A DNA stretch of 64,000 nt from NCBI RefSeq assembly GCF_035582795.1, contig NC_134367.1, positions 109,230,062 to 109,294,061 on the forward strand, given 5' to 3'. How positions within the stretch are numbered: position 1 is the stretch's first letter; each line of letters opens with the position of its first letter. The DNA comes from Mycteria americana. Its lineage: Eukaryota; Chordata; Aves; Ciconiiformes; Ciconiidae. Positions 50,488 through 61,040 of the stretch are shown here, piece by piece. The position numbers and the translations under genes were made by a program. Below the pieces are notes generated by a model. It saw only the letters and a list, made by a program, of their open reading frames with translations, was not told where the DNA came from and did no database searches.

Positions 50488-50607
50488 TGTTTGCTGTATA
50501 GAACAGACCAGGCGCAAGACGTAAAGAAGATCGAGAAATTCCACAGTCAGCTAATGCGACTTATGGTGGCTAAGGAATCCCGCAGTGCTGCCATGGAAAC
50601 AGACTGA
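50488..50607 (+). CDS. SRP9: SRP9 exon 3 (C-terminal coding part)
   Basis: It codes for the last 39 residues, [20 protein letters not shown] then [19 protein letters not shown], and ends at TGA (50605-50607). It holds the third strand and the C-terminal amphipathic helix with the conserved [18 protein letters not shown] core, nearly unchanged from mammals. The acidic tail METD replaces METE of human SRP9 from memory, a conservative change. The exon continues as 3'UTR past the stop. Confidence 0.97.
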   Translation, partial: CLLYRTDQAQDVKKIEKFHSQLMRLMVAKESRSAAMETD

Positions 50608-53040
50608 ATTGCTGAAAATAAAATGAGTGCTCCGGTCATATTTCACTGGAAGAAAATATCTCTTGGATTAGAACGAATACAGGGACAGGAGATGCTTTTA
50701 TGTACCGAAGTGGACTGACGACAAGTCTGAAGCATTTCCCCCGCCCCAGACTCTGCTTTGGAAAACCAGGAAAATAAATGCTTTCAATTGAAAGCTTATA
50801 TTTATTTTTGGGAATCGAACAAGAAAGTAATTCTTACACATTGGGTATGCTAAGAAGACAAGTAAATATTTTAAATCTACAGTACTTTAGTCTGAATTTG
50901 ATGGGCCACAAGCATATTTCTGGAAAGTTAAATTTCATCTAGATTTCATTGTGTTCATACCTTATGCTGGTGTATTCTCATAGTGAGAAGGTTTATTAAT
51001 CTGACTAATACTGTAGCATGATGACTGGATCTAATAAATATTTACATAAATTATATACATCAGTGGGGTTTAGAAGAATGGATGTTTTCTGAACTGAAAT
51101 GTTAAAACTGCCAATCTGTATTAGCACTGTCACTAGCAAGATTTTAGCTTTTAGTATTGATCTTGGTCATAAGCTGTGCAGCATTATCTGTGATGCAGTT
51201 TGTAGAACTGTTACATGGGCTAAAGAATTAAACATCTGTATTTTAAAACTGAAAGTAAAACTTTGCTTGAGTATTGCTAGAGATGATGAGAAACTGGGAG
51301 TTTCTTTTCTGCTTATGCAAATATTGCTATTAAAAAATGTATGTGGCTTTTTCCAGTACTTGAACTATTTTATACTAGCAGGGGGGACCTTTCCCATCCT
51401 TGCTTCAGGCAAAGTTGAAGTATATCAGCAAGACAAATTCTAGAAGCTCTTGCCTATTACGTTAATAGAAAAATGCAACCAAACACTATCCAGATTCCTT
51501 GTTTTAGCAGCTTGCTAACTGTGCATTTTCAAATGTTACATGTGGCAGATGGATGTCAGCCAACTCAATAAATGGATGAAAACCAGCTTAATAAATACTT
51601 AAATACCACTGTCAAAAATAGACCAATGCTCCTGTGGCTTAGACTTGTTTCTCATTGTTACCTCTGATAGCGTGATGGAAGCCTTAATTGTCTTTTGCGA
51701 AGGCTTTTTGCTTGAGAACTCAGTAGCTGAAATTGATACTCGCTTTGACTAGATCTTGCATACATAAAACCAGATGGATTTTTTTAGTGTAATTATGCTA
51801 TTGGTGTAACTAGGCTTTTCCAGGACTAATGTTTTGGGTTAAACCAAGCCACAAAAGTAAAGCAAAGGCATACAAGGACTTGTCTGTAGTGGCATTTATA
51901 TATAACAAATACTTAATATTACTTAAAGAGCTACCTGCTGTCTCTTACATGAAAATAATTGAGCTACTCTGAAGCAGTGGAGTTCCCTTCTTGCCAAGGG
52001 CTCAGAAAAAAAAACAGGCTTAAATATTGCATTAGAGTACCCTTTCAGCTGAACGTATAATGTTGCATATTGTTGGAAAATACTGCAGTGCTAAATTCCC
52101 AGTGGCTGCTCAAATTCTGTTCTACAGGAGCGACTAGTACATATGTAACGTTTTTCTTTTTGTATTGGCTTTTGAAATACAAATAAATGCAGAGAGAAGG
52201 CTAAACTTTGTTCATAGTTAAACTTTAATAAGAAGCGTAATGCTGAAAATTTTCTTGGATGCTCCAAATTATTATCTTACTATTTGCAATATAGTATATT
52301 AAGTAGTTAATTTTTGTCTAAAAGTGTTCTGCAGTATGAATGATTGCTACACGAAGTCATGCAAGCGAAGATTTAAGCTGTTAACTTGGCAGGTGAAAAG
52401 GCTGCAGTTACTTCAGTGTAATTTTTGGACATCTCTTACAAATTGGTTTGGCATGTAGATGTCTTCTGTGAGCTGAGGTACAGAAAGTGGTATTTGCTCG
52501 TGCATGGAGGATAAAAGTAGAGAGACAAAGAAGACTGTAGACAGACTTGGTGTACCAAGCGGCTGAAAGGCTTAAGCTATATACTTTAGGTTTTAGAGGG
52601 GGGCAATTACAGTACTATATATTAGAGTAGCAGTTGTCAAGGAAAAGAGGCAGGGAAATGGATTTCTAGTTTTCTAAATTCAGAAATTATTTCTGTAAAA
52701 CCATAAGGAAATATTAATGCTACTTTTGTAAGAGCATGTGGTGTTAAGCTTGTTTTCCATGTACTCACAGAAACACTACAGTGGTTCTGTGCATTTGTAA
52801 TACACAAGATGACCGATAAAGCTACTGCTTAAAAAAAAAAAAAACAAAAGCTTTTGGAAACTTCCTTAGAAAAAGACAAGTGCTTCTTGACTTTGTCCTG
52901 GAATTTTCAGCAACTTCAATACTGTGTTCATGGGGTGGTAGAAAAGCTGTGAACTCAAAGCTCTGCATATTCTTGCTTATACTCTTGTTGAGAGTGTGCG
53001 TGTGTGCATATGTACACTGATGACTTTCCTAATAAACTTT
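50608..53040 (+). other. SRP9: SRP9 3'UTR region with several candidate poly(A) signals
   Basis: AATAAA hexamers lie at 50773-50778 (166 bases past the stop), 51033-51038, in the 51568-51596 region (two copies), near 52181 and at 53031-53036. The first would give a short mRNA. The later ones would give longer isoforms up to about 2.4 kb of 3'UTR. A GTGTGCGTGTGTGC run lies just before the last signal. Which sites are used cannot be told from sequence alone. The 114-residue plus-strand frame at 51099-51443 lies in this region and has no recognisable product. Confidence 0.6.
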
Positions 53041-56000
53041 CAATGAGTTAGTCCATCATATTGCCAACTACTTGAATGTGTCTACTGGTATGTGATGAAA
53101 AAAATCAGCTTAATATGGCTGCTGCACCAAAGGGGTGGTTTGAATGCATTGCAGGTGAAGCACTGAATTTGGCAGCCCAGCATGTCAGCAAATGCTTTTG
53201 ATCACCAGCTAGAAGTTTGTGCCAATTACAGGCTGCAAACAGGGACCTCAGGAGGAGGTAGGCAACTGTGCAGTTATAGACAGGTAACCTTCTTTACAGG
53301 AGAAGTTGAATGATTAAAAAAAAAAAGGACGTTTTCCCTTGCTATAGCTAATTTTGTTGCTGCATGTTGGTTATCTTCAGTAATTGTTCTGTTTTGTGAG
53401 AACAGTTTAATAAAGATTATGGGTCTTGTTATTGTACAAAGAAATTGGATTAGTTTACCCATGGAATTTATTCTGTTTTTCTGGTATTCTCACTTCCTGG
53501 ATTCTCTGAGTGTCTTGATTTCAATTCTTCCTTTGTGCACAGCACTTAAGCTGACTTTGTGTCTGAGCTCTCTCTTACCTGCAACTACATCACTTCTGTT
53601 TTCCCTTAGGGGTTTTAACCCTGAGCTTCTCTGTGTGTAGTCTGTTCTGTAAGTGCTTCTGGATTACAGGAAGATCCTGAAATTATCTGTAGAAGTGAGA
53701 ATTTTGCTCACAGGTCTTTGTTTTAGAGATCCTCATGAAAGAGGCCTTTGTTTCCACCAAAGTCCTGACCTAACGCTTTTAAGAGTGACAGATTTATTCT
53801 GGAAAAGTGGATGCTTTGGTGCCTGAGTCTGTCAAAAAGGAAAATGGAACTGAAGCCAAGCAGGTGCTTTTAAAAATGTTTTAACTTGTCAAAATAATTA
53901 TATTTCATCTCGGTAAGTTCCTTCCTGCAGTATAAAAGTGGGTTACATGTGAAGAACCCGTTTTCTGCCAGATGTGGTCAGTAAGACTCAGATGATCGCT
54001 TACTACCATAGGTTGATCTTAAAGGATTACCTCGTCTGGAAGGTGTGTTAGCCCTCTTGCTATAGGCAGAACAAATCCTCTCACTTCATTCATCTTAAGG
54101 ATGGTAACACGCTGTTGTCCCCCAATGCACCTGTGCTTTTTTCACTGCTGTTCCTGGCTTAGGGGAAGATAAAATTGTAACACAGAAATGATGCTGTAAC
54201 CACATTTTAAATTAAGTTTGAGATCTCAAGTGGAAAAACAAATATATAGCAAATAGGTGGGTTTTTTCTGTATAACTTGCTCTCATCTAGAATGCAGATT
54301 CTGCACAGGTCCAACTTCCTTCGAGAGTCTGTGAGCATTAGGGGGTGACCTTAGGGAGTAGGAGCTTAGCTGAAAACAGTATTATTCTTTGTACATTCAG
54401 GTATTCTTTTACCTCTGTGCTGAGGTAAATTTTAAATCTGACTGACTGAAACAAAGCTCTTTTGGTCAAGCATATCTAAAGAGTCTTCTTGTGAAGATCC
54501 TTTAAGAAAGGTATCTGCTAACTTTTTTTTAAAAAAGGAAACTAGTCTATGAAGTACTACATCTAGACTTTGCTTAAGTGAACAGTGATTAGCTTTTCAA
54601 GACATGGGAATGTCTATTCTGAAAAGCTGATACCACTTTAAAGGTAGATGCTGCATGACTCTTACACAGCTGTTTATAAAGATTTTATCTTTTACAAAGG
54701 CTTTGAGAGTTCAAGGACTGGTATTTAAATACAGGCAAGAGTTGAATTGTCTTTGTTGCTGGGGATGACATAAAAACACGCCTTTCATCTCTTACTATTT
54801 TTACAGTAAGTAGACTCTTTAGACTGACGTCCAGATAAACCTCCCCACCTTTATGCTGGGCTGAATGATCTCATTTGAATTACTATGCACTGAAGGCAGA
54901 TGTGGGCTTTTTAGTCTGTAGAAATGTTATTTTTGAGATTAGAATGATGCCACAGTATTTTAGAAGCAGATTAGTTACTCAGCAGAATACAAGCCGTGGT
55001 AGTTCGCTTACCCCTGCTTATTATGCAGGTTTGTGTAGGTCCTGTAACTGTTCTAACAGACTAAATGCTCTCAGGAGAATGTGGGCTTAAACTGGACCAT
55101 GTAAAACTGAAGACTGTGGGAACGGAGCCAATAAAAACATGGTCACAGTGTGATAGCAGAGTTAATTGCCTTTATGGAAGTTCAGGCACTATTGTTGAAC
55201 ATAGTCTTTGTTCCTGGTGAAGGTACATGCTTATTTTCTTATATCGTGCCAAAGTTAGTTACAGGTGTGCGTTCGCGGACTCCTGTTGTGGGAACGCAAT
55301 TACTTTCTGCCATTCTAAAAACATCTTCAAGTCCTTAGTGCCATCTCTGAGTGGTCTTATGTGAAACTGCCCAGTCTTCTAGCGAGAACCAGTATGCTCA
55401 ACCCATTAGTACTCCTCATACAGGCAGTTCCTGCACGTTGTTATAAAACTAGGAGTACGGTGTTGCTCTTAAACTGTAATGTTGGTATTTATGAAAGTGT
55501 TTGCTATTTAAATCAAGACCAGCTCTGAGGGTATTTTGCTTTGTTTTTGTAGCAAGTTTTGATTTTGTGCTCACATTCTTCCATCGCCTTTCTTGTGATG
55601 ATTCTTAGTCATTTTGTTAGAACTTAAAACATCAGTCGTACCGAGAGGTCTGGGAGAGATTGGGTTTTTTACTTCCTTTGAAGTTGTGTTTGCATGTTGG
55701 GTTCATTTTTTGTCTAGAAGAAGTGGTATCTGTTCAGCAAAGGACTAATCTGCAGTGTTCAGCTTCTACTGAGCAGAATCTTCCTGAGTATAGGCACGTG
55801 TTTCCAGCAAGATTTCAAATACTGGTTTCTTGGCGAGGGGGTTTTCAGTACACCTACTGAATGGCTTTGCTGGCTGGTAGTGAGCAAATGGGAATTTGCT
55901 GTTCGCATTGGCTAGCAAAAATACGTATTTTAACTGGATTGCTCATGCATGTAAAATACAGCCATCTATAATACAGTTCTGCTATCATTATGTGGCTAAA

Positions 56001-59000
56001 AGATGAAAGGCTTGCCTCAGGGCACTGACAAATGAGCTCTGGCAAACTGTGTGTGTGGCTTAAAGATGTTACCTCCCAAAGGCATCTGCTCCTTTAAGGA
56101 GTCAGCAGGCAGGAGGATGAACTAATGCCTCAGACATGGCCGTGTGAAAGTCAATGTCTTGCTTTAAATTGCCATAAAAAGATACCTTTTAAATTTGGGA
56201 GCAGGAGGGAAGCTGACCTTTTCAGTGAGTGATTGACAGTGGGTTGGGTTTGGGTTTTTTGATTTTTTTGTTGTTGTTGTTGTGGTTTTTTTATTTTTTT
56301 AAACATCTTTGCTGTGGCAGTGCTACTGTATGGCTGAGGGCAGTAACCAAAGAAAGAAACAAGATTCACCAGGGGATTGTTCGTTTGTGCCCAGAAGCAA
56401 ACCTTCTCTGTGTTGGTCGCACGTAACACGTGACTACATTTAAACATGCAAATAACCGAGCGTGTTTTTAACAGAGCAAACAGCTGCTTTTGCAAATAGC
56501 TTCTTAACCACTGCAGCAATATTCCCTCTTGATCATCTAATAAATGTGCAACGACTGGGATTCCACACCAGCCTTGGTCAATATAACAGCTGGCTGCTCA
56601 TCCCTCTTGCCTCTTGCACTGCTTCTAGCGTGCCTCAGAGCCTCAGGTGGACCATTTGAATTTACCAGTGTATCAGAAAACTCCTTAACGTTCTGGAGAG
56701 CTGCTGGTTTGGTGTTCTGCCTGGTTAGTGTGCTGAGATGGCTTCACAAAAGGTCAAATGAGTGCTAGAGTTGGTGAAATGGAGGGGCTGAGAGCTCCCA
56801 GGAGGGGTGAGGAGAACGATGGGAGCAAAAGAGCCACCAATTAGATGGGCTTAGGCTGCTGTGGAACCACAGCCTAAATAACTTGCACCTGGTAATTTCC
56901 CTGACTTGCTTGTAAAACCCTCCTGTCTGTCCCATTAAATGCTCTGTAATGTACATGCCATACAATATTTACCTAAAAACTAGATATGTCTGAATTTGTT
57001 TCTGGATCATTCTAGTTCATATGGATGGTACAGAAAGTGTGGAACCAAAGACTGTAGATGATATTCCTCCTAAAGGCCTGTAACACCCTGGTAGCCTCTC
57101 AAATGGAGTAACCAGAACTGAACACACGATACAAGGTGAAGATTTATAAAACTGTGTTGTAATTCTTAACATTCTTAAAGTGCTGGTGTTGGGGCAGGGG
57201 TTTAAGATGGGGTCAGCATGTTGAAAGGCATGTGTGACTGCAATAGTAACTGTTCGGTGTGCAGTAGCTCCAAAGCAATAAATTCTTAAGGCACCTCCAG
57301 AATACATCCAGGTGGCCAACCCTTGAAACGCCTACAAATACTGAAACACCCGCTGGGTATGATTTCACTGGTGGTGAGAATGGACTATTTTGATTTCACA
57401 ATCAGAGAAGAGTATTTTTCTTCCTCATTCTTTTGACTTCTGTATGAAGCTTCCTTCTTTTCTGACTCTTTATTCCTTTCTTCTTTTTCATTTGTTTTAA
57501 ACTTATTCTTTCTTTTTAGATCTTTAAGATGTGTTCCTCTTATTTTCCTCTATATAGTTGATCATGGTGCCTTTTTGGTTGGCTTGGGGGAAGAGGGTTG
57601 TTATACAGTTGCATCTTTACTTTCTTCTGCTTGTAGGTGTAGTAGAGGATTTCATTCCTAAGTCCGAGCTTTGGTAGAGGGAGATTCTGCATTGTCACAC
57701 TTGCAAAGCGTACGTGTGTAGGTGTCACCAAAGCCTTAATAATAAACTGCATGATCAACTTCTTTATCCAATAATAGTATAAGAAAATATTTTTTCTGGA
57801 TATCGAAAGACCACTTAGGCTTTAGCAAATGAGAAGTTCCTTCAGCTCAAACTCTGTGTTGGAGTATCTACCTAGACTGCTGCAATTAATTTATTTCCTG
57901 TAACGCAAATTGCATACTACTTGACATTATTTTATTTGGCTGATGACTGCCTAGCAGTCTACTACTCATAACAATTAGATATCAGCAATTGCCTATAATA
58001 ATTTGTCATCAATATCTGTCTTTTTTTTTAAATGATTTCTTATATTGTAAGATAAAACTGTTCTCCAGCCACATCTGTTGTTGTCAGTTTTTCTGTGCTT
58101 ATATGAATCTTTGTCAGAACTCTCTGCAGTTGCCCTCACACCAGTAGTCCCATAAGTTTCCACCAAGGCCATATCCTCCCCCTAATTTCTGGTTGCTGTA
58201 ACAAACACCAGCTGCCTTAAAGGTGGATATATTGCTGTGTAATGCTCCTCTACCTCAGCTTAAGACTCTAAAGCAAAAAGAACTTTAACAAATACTGGAC
58301 TGTGTTGCTCGTATTTTCAGTTTCTCTTGTTTGTTTGCTTTAGTGGTATTTGCATCTCTGTGTTTTCCTTTGACGGGCTGTGGGAGTTGTAGAATTTTCA
58401 CAGTAAAGAGCCAAAACGGTTCCAGTTAGGAGGAATGTGTGTGAAGAACTAAACCTGATGTAATCTTCCTCCGTTCTCTGCGTGTTTGAGGTAATGTCTT
58501 TGCTCATTGCTGTTTACTACTGCTACTGCCATAGGGCCTAAGAGTCCCGCTGATGAACCAGAAGCATTGTATGTTTAGTACTGTTAAAGCACAGAGAAAA
58601 AATAATATTTACTGAATTGGCAATTTGAGACTGTTAACACCTGCAGGAAGTCATATATGCAAGAGTGATATCTCCATGGTAGGAACTTTGAACTACCCTG
58701 TCAGCTTTATGAAAGGAAGAACTGGAAGGCACTGAGGAGGTAACAGGGTGCCTTCCTGGATGGCTGAAGACACCTATTTTAAGAATATGGGACAGCCTGG
58801 ATAAAGTATGAAACTACTTTTTTAACAAGTTATAGAGGCTGGAATTACTGGCTAACTAGAGGTTAGGGCTGGTATTTTTATAACAAATAGGGGATAGAAG
58901 AAATGCAATTTCTCATTAACTAAAGTAGTCAAATATAGTATCTATTGGTAGGTGTAGTAAAGTGTTATGACAGTGGGACATAATACAGTTGCATTTTTGT

Positions 59001-59935
59001 CTATCATCCTATAAAAGTTGTTACGTTTTACTAGAAATTCAACACAGTCTTGTTGGTATGTTGTGAGATTGCTGTGGTCCTACAGAAGAAAGATGGGTTG
59101 CTACTAATGCTTTTGGTGTCTCAAGAAAAGTAGTAGGAGCTGTTGGTGAGGACAGATGCCCCAGAAGGGGCAGAACTCTCAGCCAGTGTGTTTGGTGTGG
59201 AAGAAGAAAACAGCAAAAAAAGACAAGCCTTACTTACAGTTTAGGCACCTGTTGCTTTAAAACAGATCACTTTTTTAATTTAACTGCTATTGCTGCTCAT
59301 AGCAAAAGAGCACAAGAACTGCCCCTAATACTCTTTGGGCAAAGGACTGCTTGAGCAGACTGGGATGATGGGGCAGAAGAGGTTGAAAGGTGTGAAAGGA
59401 ATCCTTATCTGTGATCACAAGTCTGTCTGTTAAGACTTCTCTTCAACAATCCAAGCAAGAGAATTGAGATGGTGTGGAGGTGGTGAAAACAGTAAGATCG
59501 GAACTTGGGAGTGAAGTGATAGATGAAAACTGAGATCAAATGGGAAAAAATCAAAGAGCTGATAAAGAACTGAAGTTGCTTGTTATGTTCTTATGGATGG
59601 GATTAGTTGCCACAGCTTGACCTGCGGCTTGCTCTGATCTCTCTGATGAAGTTTGGAAGACAGGCCTTGGAGAACACAGGTTCAGGGGAAAAGTACCCCT
59701 ACTACGTGCATTCTCAGTGTGTTCCTTCTGTCAGGCACGTAGGTGTGCTGCACAGGACTAGCTGGAGAGGTGGAGCAGTTTGTGTTTCTCTTCAGTCAGT
59801 GCAGCGAGCGCTGGTGAGGTTGGCTGAGGAAGCTCACACGTGGTGCCACTCGATAGTTAGTTGCTGCCTGGCTGTGCCCTAATTTCGGCATTACAACACT
59901 GAATTAGTGTTTGCTGGGCTGACGCCTGTAACAGT
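53041..59935. other. Intergenic between SRP9 and the next CpG island
   Basis: AT-leaning DNA without a supported gene. It has a T/G-rich tract at about 56245-56300 and CT-rich stretches at 57418-57540. Short frames on both strands have no recognisable product. A weak CR1-like string is listed separately. Confidence 0.5.
57108..57140 (-). mobile_element. Possible CR1 fragment (weak)
   Basis: ACCAGAACTGAACACACGATACAAGGTG is similar to the 'ccagaactgaacacagtactccaggtg' string found in CR1 in the opposite orientation, as I remember it. About three quarters of the positions agree over 27 bases, and I could not extend the match. Confidence 0.25.
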
Positions 59936-60260
59936 CTGTGACCACCTGTGCTTCGGAGCCCAGGTGAGCCCCGTCGCTCCCCGCTGCCCAGTTATCGGTC
60001 GGGGCCGAACAGCAGCGTGCCCGAGCGCTGCGGGCAGGGAGAGACCCGCGCTGCCGGCGGCTGGGGCAGCAGCTGCTCACGCCCCTTGTCTGGGGCCGGC
60101 CTCAGGCGGTAAAGCCTTCGCGGCCGTGTGCTTGTTCGTCTTCAGCCGTGGTACCCGCGGAGGCAGCCGGCCGCACCGCTCAGCTTGCGGCGAGCCGGGG
60201 AGGGCCTCAGCTGCGGCCCGGGTCGCGGCCCGGCGCTCCCCGCCCCTCCCCGCCCCATGA

Positions 60261-60279
60261 ACTACATCTCCCAGCGGGC
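60261..60279 (+). promoter_or_regulatory. ZNF143/Staf-type binding motif
   Basis: ACTACATCTCCCAGCGGGC matches the SBS2-type ZNF143 motif ACTACAAYTCCCAGCAKGC at most positions, with intact ACTACA and TCCCAGC cores. ZNF143 sites are typical of CpG-island promoters close to the transcription start, often at bidirectional genes, and support promoter function here. Confidence 0.65.
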
Positions 60280-60671
60280 TGCGGACGGAGGGGCCCGGCC
60301 GGCACCGTGCCCCTCTCCCGGCGTGCCGGTGGACGGCCCCGGCGGCGAGCGCGGCGAGGGGAGGCGTGCGCGGTGCCGGTCTCCGCTCCGGCCGCGGCAG
60401 GTAACAGTGCCGGGCGGGCGGTTGCCGGGCGGGGTGTGAGTGGAAGCCCGCGGGCTTGCTCCCTCGCCTCAGGGGAGAGGCGCTAAACCCCTCAGCGGTC
60501 AGGTTGTGCCTTACCGCAGCCGCCCGGCAAGACAACCGCAGTGCTTAACGCGCGCTTCAGCTTTCGCCCCGCTCGGGTAGCGGCGGCCGGGCGGGGAGGG
60601 CAGCGCCGCGCCGCGCCTCGCCTCGCCTCGCCGGGTGAGGTGCGGGTCTCCTGCCGCCCGCCGGGGCAGGG

Positions 60672-60731
60672 GGCGGCGGCCGTTACAGCGGCGGCGGCCG
60701 TTACAGCGGCGGCGGCCGTTACAGCGGCGGC
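60672..60731. repeat. 18-bp tandem triplication with MYB-type cores
   Basis: The unit GGCGGCGGCCGTTACAGC occurs three times. The core CCGTTACAGC starts one base before 60681, 60699 and 60717, an exact 18-bp period. On the minus strand each unit has TAACGG, a MYB recognition core. It lies within the third CpG island. Confidence 0.85.
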
Positions 60732-61040
60732 CCGGGGCTGCGGGGCGCCCCCCCGCGGCGGCCGAAGCTGAGGGCAATCCCGCGCTGCGGGCGGGCACCG
60801 AGGCGTGTCGGGGAGGTTCCCTGCCTGGGGAGTGAAACGGTGCCTCTGCCCTCGTAGCCACGGCGGTACGCGGCCGAGGGAAGCGGGAGGGAAGCGGGGG
60901 CGCCGGCCCGAACTTTCCATCCAGTACCTGAAGTGACTCGTGCAGGTTATTCGGTGTGCGGCCTCTCCTGCCGAAGCCTGCAGCCATTGAACACCGAGAG
61001 AGGGGGAACGGGGACTGTTTAAAGCGGGCCCTGTGTCTAC

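Larger units (their letters stand above)
59940..61040. promoter_or_regulatory. Third CpG island, promoter of an unidentified gene (EPHX1 by synteny?)
   Basis: This is a sharp GC- and CpG-rich block with Sp1 boxes, a ZNF143-type motif at 60261-60279 and an 18-bp triplication at 60672-60731. Plus-strand donor-like sequences follow: CGGCAG/GTAACA at about 60399 and CCGG/GTGAGG at about 60635. Either could end a non-coding first exon. No coding exon follows before the window ends. In human, EPHX1 is the next gene after SRP9 on the same strand and begins with a non-coding exon, so EPHX1 is a reasonable guess. A lncRNA, or a minus-strand start, is also possible. Minus-strand frames of 142-181 residues here are low-complexity shadows. 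Confidence 0.6.

Noticed and set aside
51099-51443. Plus-strand frame of 114 residues after SRP9
   Set aside because: It lies in the AT-rich 3'UTR region with no recognisable domain and no splice or start context.
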